Assembly (NCBI RefSeq): GCF_018885265.1
Contig: NZ_CP076538.1
Coordinates: 5,244,001 to 5,308,000, forward strand
From: Amycolatopsis aidingensis
GTDB lineage: Bacteria > Actinomycetota > Actinomycetes > Mycobacteriales > Pseudonocardiaceae
Direction: 5' to 3'
Length of the DNA stretch: 64,000 nt
Both the position numbers and the translations under genes were made by a program. Below, in pieces: positions 26,065-34,381 of this stretch (the stretch's first letter is position 1; every line of letters begins with the position of its first letter). Below the pieces are notes generated by a model. It had not been told where the DNA came from, searched no databases, and saw nothing but the letters and a program-made list of their open reading frames with translations.

Positions 26065-27320
26065 GGATCCTGGTGTACCCGCACGCGATGGAGATCGGCG
26101 GGTCGCAGCTCAACGCGGTCCAGCTGGCCGGGGCGGTGCGTGACCTCGGGCACCGGGTCACCGTGCTGTCCGAGCCAGGCCCGCTGGTGCGGACGGTGCA
26201 CGAGCTGGGCCTGCCGCACGTTCCGATCCCGGCGCAGCGCAGGCGTCCCTCCCCCGCCGTGGCCCGCCTGCTGGCCAAGGTGGTCGCCGCCCGCGATATC
26301 GACGTGGTGCACGGGCACGAGTGGCCGCCGGTGCTGGAGGCCTTCGCCGGGGCCTGCCTGCACCGCGGGGCCGCCGTGGTGGGCAGCGTGATGTCCATGT
26401 CGGTGGTGCCGTTCTTCCCGCGCACCGTGCCGCTGCTGGTCGGCACCGAGCAGATCCGGCAGGCGGCCGTCGCGGCCGGGCACCAACGGGTCGGGCTGCT
26501 CGAACCGCCGGTGGACACCGACAGCGATCACCCCGGCGTGGACGGCGCGGCCTTCCGGGCCGAACACGGCCTCGCGCCCCGGGTTCCGCTGGTGGCGATG
26601 GTGTGCAGACTGGTGCCGGAGCTCAAGCTGGAAGGGCTGCTGGCGGCCTGCGACGCCGTCGGCGAACTCGCCCGCACCGGGCACGAGGTCCAGCTGGTCA
26701 TCGTCGGCGACGGGCGAAGCAGGGAGGAGGTGGCGGCCAGGGCCGAACGCGCCAACGCCGCCGCCGGGGCCAGGGTGGTCACGCTGACCGGCGAGATCGC
26801 CGACCCGCGCCCGGCGTACGCGGCCGCGGACATCCTCATCGGGCAGGGCGGTTCCGCGCTGCGCGGGATGTCCTTCGGCAAGCCGCTGGTGGTGATCGGC
26901 GAGCAGGGGTACAGCGAGCTGCTCACCCCGGACTCCGCGGACACCTTCCTGCGGGCGGGCTGGTACGGGCAGGGCCCCGGCTCCCTCGGCGGCGGGGTGC
27001 CTGCGTTGCGGGACGCGCTGGCGGGGCTGCTCACCGCGCCGGGCCTGCGCGCCGAACTCGGTGGGTACGCCCGCGAGCTGGTGCTGCGGCGGTTCAGCCT
27101 GCGCAACGCCGCCACGCTGCTGGAGCGCGAGTACCGGGCCGCGAGCACCGATCCGGTCGCCCGCCCGCGGCAGGCCCGCGACGCCGCGCGGGCCGCGGCC
27201 ACCCTGCTCCGCTACAAGATCATGCGCAAGTACCAGGGCCTGCGCGGCACGGTCCGGACCGATGACGCGAACGCCACGCCCGTGCTGGCGGCAGCGCGGG
27301 ACCGGAAGGAGGCAGGATGA
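26061..27320 (+). CDS. Glycosyltransferase family 4
   Basis: 419 residues, ATGA-coupled. Opens MRILVYPHAMEIGGSQLNAVQLA, the typical GT4 N terminus with the donor/acceptor GG loop; LVAMVCRLVPELKLEGLL and LVIVGDG lead into the C-terminal Rossmann half, where the usual EGFG block is replaced by GQGGSALRGMSFGKPLVVIGEQG. Retaining sugar transferase for glycan assembly, soluble or membrane-associated. Its basic C-terminal tail (about 375-419) is long for the family. Confidence 0.88.
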   Translation: MRILVYPHAMEIGGSQLNAVQLAGAVRDLGHRVTVLSEPGPLVRTVHELGLPHVPIPAQRRRPSPAVARLLAKVVAARDIDVVHGHEWPPVLEAFAGACLHRGAAVVGSVMSMSVVPFFPRTVPLLVGTEQIRQAAVAAGHQRVGLLEPPVDTDSDHPGVDGAAFRAEHGLAPRVPLVAMVCRLVPELKLEGLLAACDAVGELARTGHEVQLVIVGDGRSREEVAARAERANAAAGARVVTLTGEIADPRPAYAAADILIGQGGSALRGMSFGKPLVVIGEQGYSELLTPDSADTFLRAGWYGQGPGSLGGGVPALRDALAGLLTAPGLRAELGGYARELVLRRFSLRNAATLLEREYRAASTDPVARPRQARDAARAAATLLRYKIMRKYQGLRGTVRTDDANATPVLAAARDRKEAG

Positions 27321-28441
27321 CCGGCATACCACTCGTCGACCTCGGCGCGCAGCACGAGCAGGTCGCCGAGGAAGTCAGCGCGGGCTGGGCGGATGTGCTC
27401 AAGTCCACCGCGTTCATCGGCGGCCCCCAGGTGGCCACCTTCGAGACCGAGTTCGCCGAGTACTCCGGGGTGCGGCACTGCGTAGGGGTCGGCAACGGCA
27501 CCGACGCGCTGGAGCTGGCGCTGCGCGCCATCGGCCTGGAACCTGGCAGCGACCGCAACGAGTGCGTACTGCCCGCGAACACCTTCATCGCGACCGCGGA
27601 GGCCGTGGTCCGCGCGGGTGGGCGCCCGGTGCTCGTGGACTGCGCCGAGGACACCGGGCTGATCGACGTGGACGCGCTGGCCGCGGTGCTCGGCCCGCGC
27701 ACCCGCGCGGTCATCCCGGTCCACCTGTACGGCCAGACCGCGCCGGTGGAACGGATCCGGCCGCTGGCGTGGGAGGCGGGAGCCGCGGTCGTCGAGGACG
27801 CCGCGCAGGCCCAGGGAGCGCGGCGGCACGGGGTGTGCGCGGGCGGGCTCGGTGATGTGGCTGCGACCAGCTTCTATCCCGGCAAGAACCTCGGCGCCTA
27901 CGGCGACGGCGGCGCGGTGCTCACCAGCGACCCCGAACTGGCGAGCCGGGTCCGGCTGCTGCGCGAGCACGGGTCACCGCGCAAGTACGAGCACACCGAG
28001 ATCGGTTTCAACAGCAGGCTGGACACCCTGCAGGCGGTGGTGCTCTCGGCGAAGCTGCGCAGGCTGCCCAACTGGAACGCCGCGCGCCGCACCGCGGCCG
28101 CCCGCTACGCCCGGCTGCTGAGCCGGCTACCCGCGGTGCGCGGGCCGGTGGTGCTGGAGGGCAACGAGCCGGTGTGGCACCTGTACGTGGTGCGGGTACC
28201 CAACCGCGACCGGGTGCTGGAACAGCTGCGGGCCGAGGGCATCGGGGCCGGTATCCACTACCCCACCCCGCTGCACCTCACCGGGGCGTTCGGCAGGCTC
28301 GGGCACGGTGAGGGCGATTTCCCGGTCGCCGAGCGGATGGCTGGCGAACTGCTTTCCCTCCCGCTGTTCCCGGAAATCACCGGGGCACAGCAGGAACGGG
28401 TGATCGAGGTACTTGGCGAAGCGCTGGAGGAGACATCGTGA
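27317..28441 (+). CDS. DegT-family aminotransferase, WbpE/WlbC-like
   Basis: 374 residues, ATGA-coupled. IPLVDLGAQH start, GVGNGTDALELALRA, LPANTFIATAEA, VEDAAQAQGA and PLP lysine in SFYPGKNLGAYGDGG (K190) match WbpE/WlbC-type enzymes that aminate UDP-3-keto-GlcNAc(A). The dehydrogenase at 16793 and acetyltransferase at 28438 would be the flanking steps (WbpB and WbpD), so a 2,3-diamino sugar is a reasonable product. Direct coupling to the acetyltransferase by GTGA supports this. Confidence 0.88.
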   Translation: MTGIPLVDLGAQHEQVAEEVSAGWADVLKSTAFIGGPQVATFETEFAEYSGVRHCVGVGNGTDALELALRAIGLEPGSDRNECVLPANTFIATAEAVVRAGGRPVLVDCAEDTGLIDVDALAAVLGPRTRAVIPVHLYGQTAPVERIRPLAWEAGAAVVEDAAQAQGARRHGVCAGGLGDVAATSFYPGKNLGAYGDGGAVLTSDPELASRVRLLREHGSPRKYEHTEIGFNSRLDTLQAVVLSAKLRRLPNWNAARRTAAARYARLLSRLPAVRGPVVLEGNEPVWHLYVVRVPNRDRVLEQLRAEGIGAGIHYPTPLHLTGAFGRLGHGEGDFPVAERMAGELLSLPLFPEITGAQQERVIEVLGEALEETS

Positions 28442-29016
28442 CCAGGGTGGCGGCCGGGGTGCGGGTGCACCCGAACGGGCTGTGCGAAAGTGCCGAGGTC
28501 GGCGCGGGCACGCGGGTGTGGGCGTTCGCGCACGTGCTGCCCGGCGCGCGGGTCGGGCAGGACTGCAACATCTGCGACGGTGCCTTCATCGAGAACGACG
28601 CCGTGCTCGGCGACCGGGTGACGGTGAAGAACGGAACCCTGGTGTTCGCCGGGGTCACCTGCGAGGACGAGGTGTTCCTCGGGCCGAACGTGCTGTTCAC
28701 CAACGACCTGCGGCCGCGCGCGCACATCCGCAAGGGGCCGGAAGAACTGGTGTCCACTGTGGTCCGACGAGGTGCCTCGCTCGGCGCCGGAACCGTTGTG
28801 GTGTGCGGGATCGAGATCGGCGAGTACGCCTTCGCCGCGGCCGGGTCGGTGCTCACCCAGCCGGTTCCAGCGCATGCCTTCGTGGCGGGCAACCCGGCAC
28901 GGCACAAGGGCTGGGTGTGCCACTGCGGGCTGCGCCTCGACGAGGAGCTGCGCTGCGCCGAATGCGGGACCTCCTACACCCGCGCCGAATCCGGCCTGCG
29001 GCCCAAAAACCCCTGA
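28438..29016 (+). CDS. WbpD/WlbB-like hexapeptide N-acetyltransferase with zinc-ribbon tail
   Basis: 192 residues, GTGA-coupled to the aminotransferase. Left-handed beta-helix with hexapeptide repeats (VHPNGLCESAEVGAGTRVWAF, NICDGAFIENDAVLGDRVTVKNG), the FTNDLRPRA active-site loop and VAGNPARHKGWV, as in WbpD. The last 35 residues hold CHCGLRLDEELRCAECG, two Cys pairs that look like a zinc ribbon, a common tail in actinomycete WbpD homologues. It ends the glycan block; its TGA lies inside a palindromic element. Confidence 0.88.
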   Translation: MTRVAAGVRVHPNGLCESAEVGAGTRVWAFAHVLPGARVGQDCNICDGAFIENDAVLGDRVTVKNGTLVFAGVTCEDEVFLGPNVLFTNDLRPRAHIRKGPEELVSTVVRRGASLGAGTVVVCGIEIGEYAFAAAGSVLTQPVPAHAFVAGNPARHKGWVCHCGLRLDEELRCAECGTSYTRAESGLRPKNP

Positions 29017-29091
29017 ACGTGGCGTTCGCGACGTCAGGTGTCTCAAAAGTGCCGTTCGCAACCTTGAACGTCCGGAAAGCCACGTTCAGGG
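29011..29091. repeat. Palindromic intergenic element holding the stop codons of both convergent genes
   Basis: Left arm CCCTGAACGTGGCGTTC (29011-29027) and right arm GAAAGCCACGTTCAGGG (29075-29091) are complementary at 16 of 17 positions, with 47 bp between. The WbpD-like stop (TGA, 29014-29016) is in the left arm and the GyrI-like stop (29086-29088 on the minus strand) in the right arm. The inner part has two GTTCGC-containing segments. It should act as a bidirectional terminator and looks like a dispersed element. Confidence 0.75.
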
Positions 29092-29703
29092 CGCTGCCGG
29101 CAGGACTGGTTGGCGGAGCACGGTTCTCAGCTTCGCGGGGTCGGTCCTGCGGGGGTCGCCGAGATAGACCTCGTGGTGAAGTCCCGTCAGCGTCAGGCCG
29201 TTGCCGGGCACGTACTCCTCGTGCAGGGTGGCGAGCAGCGGGGCCTCCTCGTCGTACGAGCCGATGTGCAGGACCTGGGCGCAGGTGCCCTCGCGCAGGA
29301 CCTCGAGGCGGACGTGCGCGATCGCGGGTTGCTTCTTCTTCGCCAGCGCGGCGTCGACGGCTTCCCGCACCTGGTCCGCGGTCACCCAGTCCGGCTGGTT
29401 GATCAGCATGCGCCAGTGCCAGGACTCCTTGGCCCTGGTGATGAACACCGTCGGGTCCGGCGCCCACCACAAGCCTTCCAGCGGGCCGACGACGAAGTCC
29501 CTGCCCGCGCGTTTACCGGCGAACTTCACCGTGTACGCCACGGCGTACAACGCCGCCACGGCCTGCGCGTAGTCCGGTGAGGTGTTCGGGTCGCCAGCAC
29601 CGTCGATCGCGAGGAACTGCTGGGGCGGCACCTCCACCAGTGCCCACTCGCGGTTCTTAGGAGCGTAGAGCTCCTTCAGCTCACGCTTCACGTCGTACGG
29701 CAT
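29086..29703 (-). CDS. GyrI-like small-molecule-binding protein
   Basis: 205 residues. Start at the ATG giving PYDVKRELKELYAPK; upstream frame belongs to the PadR gene. VEVPPQQFLAIDGAGDPN, FVVGPLEGLWW, HVRLEVLREGTCAQVLHIGSYDEEAP and YLGDPRRTDPAKLRTVLRQPV are typical of stand-alone GyrI-like (SOUL/BmrR-ligand-like) proteins, which bind hydrophobic drugs. It overlaps the 3' end of the PadR gene by 23 bp, so the two are co-transcribed and the PadR protein likely controls it. Confidence 0.88.
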   Translation of the reverse strand: MPYDVKRELKELYAPKNREWALVEVPPQQFLAIDGAGDPNTSPDYAQAVAALYAVAYTVKFAGKRAGRDFVVGPLEGLWWAPDPTVFITRAKESWHWRMLINQPDWVTADQVREAVDAALAKKKQPAIAHVRLEVLREGTCAQVLHIGSYDEEAPLLATLHEEYVPGNGLTLTGLHHEVYLGDPRRTDPAKLRTVLRQPVLPAAP

Positions 29704-30214
29704 CGAGCTCTCCTCGGTATGCGGCGAGCCACTTCTGCTCGGCTTCGAGCTGGGTGAGTGAGTAATCGAAGATGGCGCGGACGAACGGCGGCGCCTCCGG
29801 CCGGGCGGCCGCACGGATCTCCGCGATCTTGTCCGCCAGCGCCTCCGCTCGCCGCGCCAGCGCGGCATGCAGCCGCTCCGGTGGGATCATCGACTGGTTC
29901 GCCAGGCCGACGAGTACCGGCGGGAACACCGGCCGGAGCGTGCCGATCGCCTCCTCCGCGGCCGCGGCGCAGGCGCGGAAACCATCCGGGGTCGGGCCGA
30001 ACACCTTGCGAGCCTTGCCGCGCGCGGGCTCACCCGTCTCGGCGATCAGGCCGCGATCGCGAAGCTTCGTGAGCAGGTAGTAGATCGAGCTGAAGCCGAT
30101 CTCGGTCCACTCCCGCATGCCGCGGGCCGTGATGACCTCCTCCAGCTGGTAGCCGTGACGTGGCTGCTCCGCCAGCAAGCCGAGGAGCGTCAGTTCGGCC
30201 GCGGTCAGATCCAT
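29681..30214 (-). CDS. PadR-family transcriptional regulator
   Basis: 177 residues. N-terminal winged helix: LTLLGLLAEQPRHGYQLEEVI, FSSIYYLLTKLRDRGLIAE and the wing GKARKVFGPT; C-terminal Vir-like helices (LDYSL...LEAEQKWL region) for dimerisation. PadR proteins repress their own operon and respond to phenolics or drugs. A palindrome (30220-30237) lies 5 bp upstream of its start, giving an obvious autoregulation site. Downstream partner is the GyrI-like protein. Confidence 0.9.
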   Translation of the reverse strand: MDLTAAELTLLGLLAEQPRHGYQLEEVITARGMREWTEIGFSSIYYLLTKLRDRGLIAETGEPARGKARKVFGPTPDGFRACAAAAEEAIGTLRPVFPPVLVGLANQSMIPPERLHAALARRAEALADKIAEIRAAARPEAPPFVRAIFDYSLTQLEAEQKWLAAYRGELDAVRREA

Positions 30215-30219
30215 CTGAG

Positions 30220-30237
30220 TATTCTAGCACTAGAGTA
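30220..30237 (-). promoter_or_regulatory. Palindromic operator upstream of padR
   Basis: TATTCTAGCACTAGAGTA has 8-bp arms around a CA centre with one mismatch, core TCTAG-N2-CTAGA. It is directly upstream of the PadR start codon, within 60 bp of the flippase end, so it most likely serves the padR-gyrI operon. Confidence 0.6.
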
Positions 30238-30279
30238 TGGGGCGCGCGTCCGGCCGCACGGTCACTCCCGGACCGGCTC

Positions 30280-31728
30280 CTAGCCGAACTCCCGGAGCTT
30301 GCGGCGCAGCGGCCAGACGAAGGGCAGGTACACCAGCCCGCTCAGGCCGAGCCCCGCGACCAGCAGTACCCAGGAGGGTTCCAGCAGGACGCGCAGCAGC
30401 ACCAGCACCGCGGCCACCGCGAGCGCGCCGAGCGCGGGACGCAGCACCGAGCCCGCGAGCAGCCGTACCGAGATGCCGGTGCGGGCGACCACCAGGGTGT
30501 AGACCGGCAGCACCAGCAGCACCGCCACCCCGGCGTGCGCCAGCGCCACCCCCTGGATGCCGCCGAGCAGGGCACCCACCGGCAGCGCCGCACCGAGGGC
30601 CGCCAGCCAGCCGCCCTGCAGCCACATGGTGGCGCGGGACTTGCCGAGCGCGACGAGGAAGTCGTAGTAGAGCTCGCCGAAAACCCTGACCGCGCCGAGG
30701 ATCGCGAGGAACTGCAGGGCCGCGGCCGAACCGGCCCACGGCTGCCCGTACACGGTGGTCACCAGCGGCAGTGCGAGCAGCCCGAGCACCACACAGGCGG
30801 GCAGGGTCGGCACGGCGAGCAGCATCGCCATTCGGCCGAGGGTGGCCTGCCGCTGCGCCGGATCCTCCTGCACCCGCGCGAAGGCCGCAAGGGACACCCT
30901 GCGCACCACCAGGGAGAACACGTTGACCGGCCAGCTCGCCAGGTTGAAGGCCTGCAGGTACAGGCCGAGCGCCGCGGCCCCGAGCACCCGCCCGGTCACC
31001 ACGTAGTCGATGTTCAGCATGCCGAACACCAGCAGGCTGGCCCCGGCCAGCGGCAGGCCGAAGCGCAGCAGCCGCCCGAGGTAGCGGCGGTCGAAGCCGG
31101 GGCGTGGCCACATCCCGGCCAGCCGGAACAGCACCAGCGCGGACAGCACGTTGCCGACCAGCTGGCCCCAGGCCAGGCTCCACGGACCGTGCCCGGTGGC
31201 CGCGAGGCCGACCGTGACCCCGGTGGTGATCAGCAGGTTGGCGAGGTCGACCAGCAGCCGCACTCCCTGCCGGAACTGCCGGTTCACCAGCTGTTCCGGG
31301 GTGGCGGTGAGGCCGTCGATCAGCACCAGCACGCACAGCAGCCGGATCACCCCGGTGGCCTCTGGTGCCTCCAGCGCGTCGGCGAACAGTGGCGCGCCGA
31401 AGAAGCAGGCCAGGTACATCAGCCCGCTGGAGACCAGTGAGATGGTGGTGACCGTGGGGGCGATCCGCATCGGGTCGCCCGGCCAGCGCACCAGCGCCAG
31501 GCTGACCCCGAGCTCGTTCAACGACAGCACCGCGGTCAGTGCCACCAGCGCGACCGCGTAGACACCGAAGTCCTCCGGCGTGAGCAGCCGGGCCAGCACG
31601 ATCCCGGTGACGAAGGTGCCGAGCTTGCTGATCACGGTGTTCAGTGCGCTCAGGCTCAGCGCCTTGCGGATCGGCGCACGGCCGGAGGGTGCCTGTTCGG
31701 CGGGGTCCGCTTCGGTCCCGGCGGTCAC
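30280..31728 (-). CDS. Oligosaccharide flippase (Wzx-like, MOP superfamily)
   Basis: 482 residues, GTG start overlapping the stop of the upstream membrane glycosyltransferase. About 12-14 membrane helices; KALSLSALNTVISKLGTFVTGIVLARLLTPEDFGVYAVA is the diagnostic N terminus of the polysaccharide flippases (RfbX/WzxC group), and LGLYLQAFNLASWPVN is also conserved. It would move the lipid-linked repeat unit across the membrane for polymerisation by the neighbour at 33005. Confidence 0.9.
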   Translation of the reverse strand: MTAGTEADPAEQAPSGRAPIRKALSLSALNTVISKLGTFVTGIVLARLLTPEDFGVYAVALVALTAVLSLNELGVSLALVRWPGDPMRIAPTVTTISLVSSGLMYLACFFGAPLFADALEAPEATGVIRLLCVLVLIDGLTATPEQLVNRQFRQGVRLLVDLANLLITTGVTVGLAATGHGPWSLAWGQLVGNVLSALVLFRLAGMWPRPGFDRRYLGRLLRFGLPLAGASLLVFGMLNIDYVVTGRVLGAAALGLYLQAFNLASWPVNVFSLVVRRVSLAAFARVQEDPAQRQATLGRMAMLLAVPTLPACVVLGLLALPLVTTVYGQPWAGSAAALQFLAILGAVRVFGELYYDFLVALGKSRATMWLQGGWLAALGAALPVGALLGGIQGVALAHAGVAVLLVLPVYTLVVARTGISVRLLAGSVLRPALGALAVAAVLVLLRVLLEPSWVLLVAGLGLSGLVYLPFVWPLRRKLREFG

Positions 31729-33008
31729 GACCTCGTCCTCCCGCGCAGCAGATTGGTCACCGCGGATGCGGCGAGCAGGATCGTCAGCCCGTCCAGTGGC
31801 ACCCGGAACCGCAGCCGGGTGAAGAACACCGCCAGCAGCAGCACGTTCAGCACGATCAGCACCGCGGCCAGCTTCTCCTCGGCGGCCAGCGGACGGCGGC
31901 GAGCGGCGAGCACCCGCCCCACCGCCAGCGCCAGTACCGGGTAGTAGGTGACGGCCAGCAGCAGGTCCGCCGCGCTCCCGCCCTGCCCCGAGGTGGCCAC
32001 CTCGCTGCTGAAGGCGAAGTTGTTCGCCACCTTCCCCAGGTACAGCACGGCCGCCTCATCCGGATGCTCGGTGATCCAGTCGATCGCGCTGTCCTTGAAG
32101 TAGTCATTGATGCCGACCTCGTCCAGCCCGAGCTCCTCGGCCCGCCGCGCGTAGGCGGAAATGTCCACATCGGTCCCGCTGCCCGGGGTGGCGTGCTCGC
32201 TGTTGCCGAGTAACAGGTTGATCCCGTCGTTGGTGGAGACCGGCACGAAGGCGTTCAGCACCACCGCGTTGCGCACGCACCAGGCCACCGGCAGCACCGC
32301 GACCACCACCAGGACGCCGGCGGCCACCCGTAGCGCCGGAAAACGCAATGCCGTCCTGCGGTGGCGCAGCGCCAGCCAGGCCACGATCACCAGCACCGAG
32401 GGCGCGAAGTTGGGCACCGTGAGACACAGCAGCCCACCGGCGAGCCCGGCCACCAGCAGGTAGCCGATCCGGCCCGCGCCGGTGCGTTCCACCGCGCGGA
32501 GCGCGAACTCCAGGGTGGCAAGCAACAACAGCAACGCGGGTACCTGCGGGTACAGCGTGGTCGCGGTGTAGACCAGCAGCGGATAGCCCGCCGTGCCCAC
32601 CGCCGCCAGCGCACCGGTGGCCCGCCGGTGCACCCTGCTGCCCAGCCGGTAGGCCAGCCACACGCAGCCGGCCAGGGCCAGCACCCCGACGAACCGCATG
32701 GCCAGCACGCTGCCGCCGGTGGCCCAGTGCACCGGGACCAGCAGGAACGGATAGCCCGGGGGGCGGTAGGCGGTGGGCTGCACACCGTCCACGCTGTACC
32801 CGAGCCCGGCCGCCACGGACTCGGCGAGCCGGACGTAAACCTCCTCGTCCAGGTAGCGCAGCGCCTCGCCGAGGTAGACGGCATAGCCGCCGGCGACCAG
32901 CAGACTCACCAGCACGGCGGCCAGTGCGATCCGGTTGGCATAGCCGTCCAGCAGTCCCAGCAGCCGGGCTCCCCTGCCGGGTGCGTCCGGGACGATCTCT
33001 CCGGTCAT
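31725..33008 (-). CDS. Membrane glycosyltransferase, ArnT/PMT-like (GT39/GT83 type)
   Basis: 427 residues from an ATG that overlaps the stop of the polymerase gene; the frame extends further but would intrude into that gene. Multi-pass protein: about ten helices. Early periplasmic loop YLDEEVYVRLAESVAAG with acidic residues and the PTAYRPPGYPFLLVP segment match dolichyl/polyprenyl-phosphate-sugar-dependent transferases, which glycosylate extracellular acceptors. It would decorate the glycan outside the membrane. Confidence 0.8.
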   Translation of the reverse strand: MTGEIVPDAPGRGARLLGLLDGYANRIALAAVLVSLLVAGGYAVYLGEALRYLDEEVYVRLAESVAAGLGYSVDGVQPTAYRPPGYPFLLVPVHWATGGSVLAMRFVGVLALAGCVWLAYRLGSRVHRRATGALAAVGTAGYPLLVYTATTLYPQVPALLLLLATLEFALRAVERTGAGRIGYLLVAGLAGGLLCLTVPNFAPSVLVIVAWLALRHRRTALRFPALRVAAGVLVVVAVLPVAWCVRNAVVLNAFVPVSTNDGINLLLGNSEHATPGSGTDVDISAYARRAEELGLDEVGINDYFKDSAIDWITEHPDEAAVLYLGKVANNFAFSSEVATSGQGGSAADLLLAVTYYPVLALAVGRVLAARRRPLAAEEKLAAVLIVLNVLLLAVFFTRLRFRVPLDGLTILLAASAVTNLLRGRTRS

Positions 33009-34372
33009 GTCTGCCCGCCCTTTCCGGGGATCAGCCTGCTGAGCGCGACCCGGACCGTCGGCGGGTCGACGCCTGCGGCCACATGCTCCTGCCGCACCGC
33101 GCGCAGCAGCGCGCCCGCCGCACCGCACAGCAGGAAACTCAGCGTGGTGGCCATCGGGAAGGCGAGCAGGTCGAAGGTGGCCGCCCCCAGTGCCAGCACC
33201 GACAGCGAGGCCACCAGGGTCAGCGCCAGGTCGCGGACATGAGGGTTACGGCTCATTCCCCTGGCCCGCAGCGCGGCGTAGGCGCCGATGACGAAAATCC
33301 CCAGCAGGGCGAACAACCCGATGAACCCGTTCTGTACCAAGGTTCCGAGGTACTGGTTGTCCAGCGGCCCGTACTTGCCGGGCAGGTAGGTACCCAGCCC
33401 CCGGCCCAGCAGCGGATGTTTCGCGATCTCCACGGCGGCCACCGCGTAGTCGTCGGTACGGGCGGTGATGCTGCTGTCGTTGCCGATCTCGGCGAACAAC
33501 CCGTACAGGGTGCCCATCAGCCCCGGCACCAGGAATCGCATCAGCACCACGAAGGCCGTGCCGACCACCAGTGCCTGGATCCGCCGCTTCCCCGGCCAGC
33601 CGATCAGCAGCACGATCGCCGCCAGGGCGAGGCCGAGCATGGCCGAGCGGGACAGCGACATCATCGCGCCGCAGGAGATCAGGGCAAGGCAGATCCACCA
33701 GCGCCGGGAGGGCGTGTGCCTGGCCTGCGCGGTGAAAGCGTAGTGCGCGGCCAGCGGCATCCCGACCGCGCACACCACCCCGAACTCGATCGGGTGACCG
33801 GTGGTTCCGGCCGGGCGGCGCAGGTCGGCCCGCTCGAGCACGAAGTCGTCCTGGGTCACCGCCTGCAGCCCGGGCAGGTTCAGGTACTCGGTCAGGTCGA
33901 TTCCGGTGAGGAACTGCAGGATCCCGATCACCGCGACCACGGTGATCAGCCCGAGGATCGTCTTCAGCACCAGTTCCAGCCTGGCCAGGCCGCGGATCCC
34001 GTCGCAGGCGGCCAGCCCGGCCATGGCGGCCCCCATCATCAGCACGATGGTGCGGTCCGCGCTGTCCAGCTCGTCGGCTGGCAGGTAGTGCATGGTGGCG
34101 TAGCCGTAGGTGGCGAGCTGGCTGACGATGAAAAGGAACAGCGCGCTGCGGGCGGCGTTGCGCCCCTTCGCGGTGTTCAGTGTGTTGACGAGGTGGCCGC
34201 AGAACCACAGCAACCCGAGGCCGAGCCCGCAGACCGTGGCCGGAGTGATCGACATCGGAATGCCGGAAAGCACCAGCCGGGCGGGAATCAGCAGGGCCAC
34301 TGCGGCGTAGAGACAGACCAGGGTGGCGCCGTCCGCGCGCTGTACCGCGCCCCCGGGCTCCCGGACAGCCAT
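33005..34372 (-). CDS. O-antigen ligase/Wzy-type polymerase
   Basis: 455 residues, about twelve membrane helices. The Wzy_C block is evident: GTTGHPIEFGVVCAVGMPLA, MMSLSRSAMLGLALA, ITARTDDYAVAAVEIAKHPLLGRGLGTYLP and DNQYLGTLVQNGFIGL, including the arginine and HPLLGRG motifs of O-antigen ligase family (PF04932). Most likely polymerises or ligates the repeat units exported by the flippase. The gene is 9 bp after the Wzz-like gene. Confidence 0.88.
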   Translation of the reverse strand: MAVREPGGAVQRADGATLVCLYAAVALLIPARLVLSGIPMSITPATVCGLGLGLLWFCGHLVNTLNTAKGRNAARSALFLFIVSQLATYGYATMHYLPADELDSADRTIVLMMGAAMAGLAACDGIRGLARLELVLKTILGLITVVAVIGILQFLTGIDLTEYLNLPGLQAVTQDDFVLERADLRRPAGTTGHPIEFGVVCAVGMPLAAHYAFTAQARHTPSRRWWICLALISCGAMMSLSRSAMLGLALAAIVLLIGWPGKRRIQALVVGTAFVVLMRFLVPGLMGTLYGLFAEIGNDSSITARTDDYAVAAVEIAKHPLLGRGLGTYLPGKYGPLDNQYLGTLVQNGFIGLFALLGIFVIGAYAALRARGMSRNPHVRDLALTLVASLSVLALGAATFDLLAFPMATTLSFLLCGAAGALLRAVRQEHVAAGVDPPTVRVALSRLIPGKGGQT

Positions 34373-34381
34373 CGTGACCGC

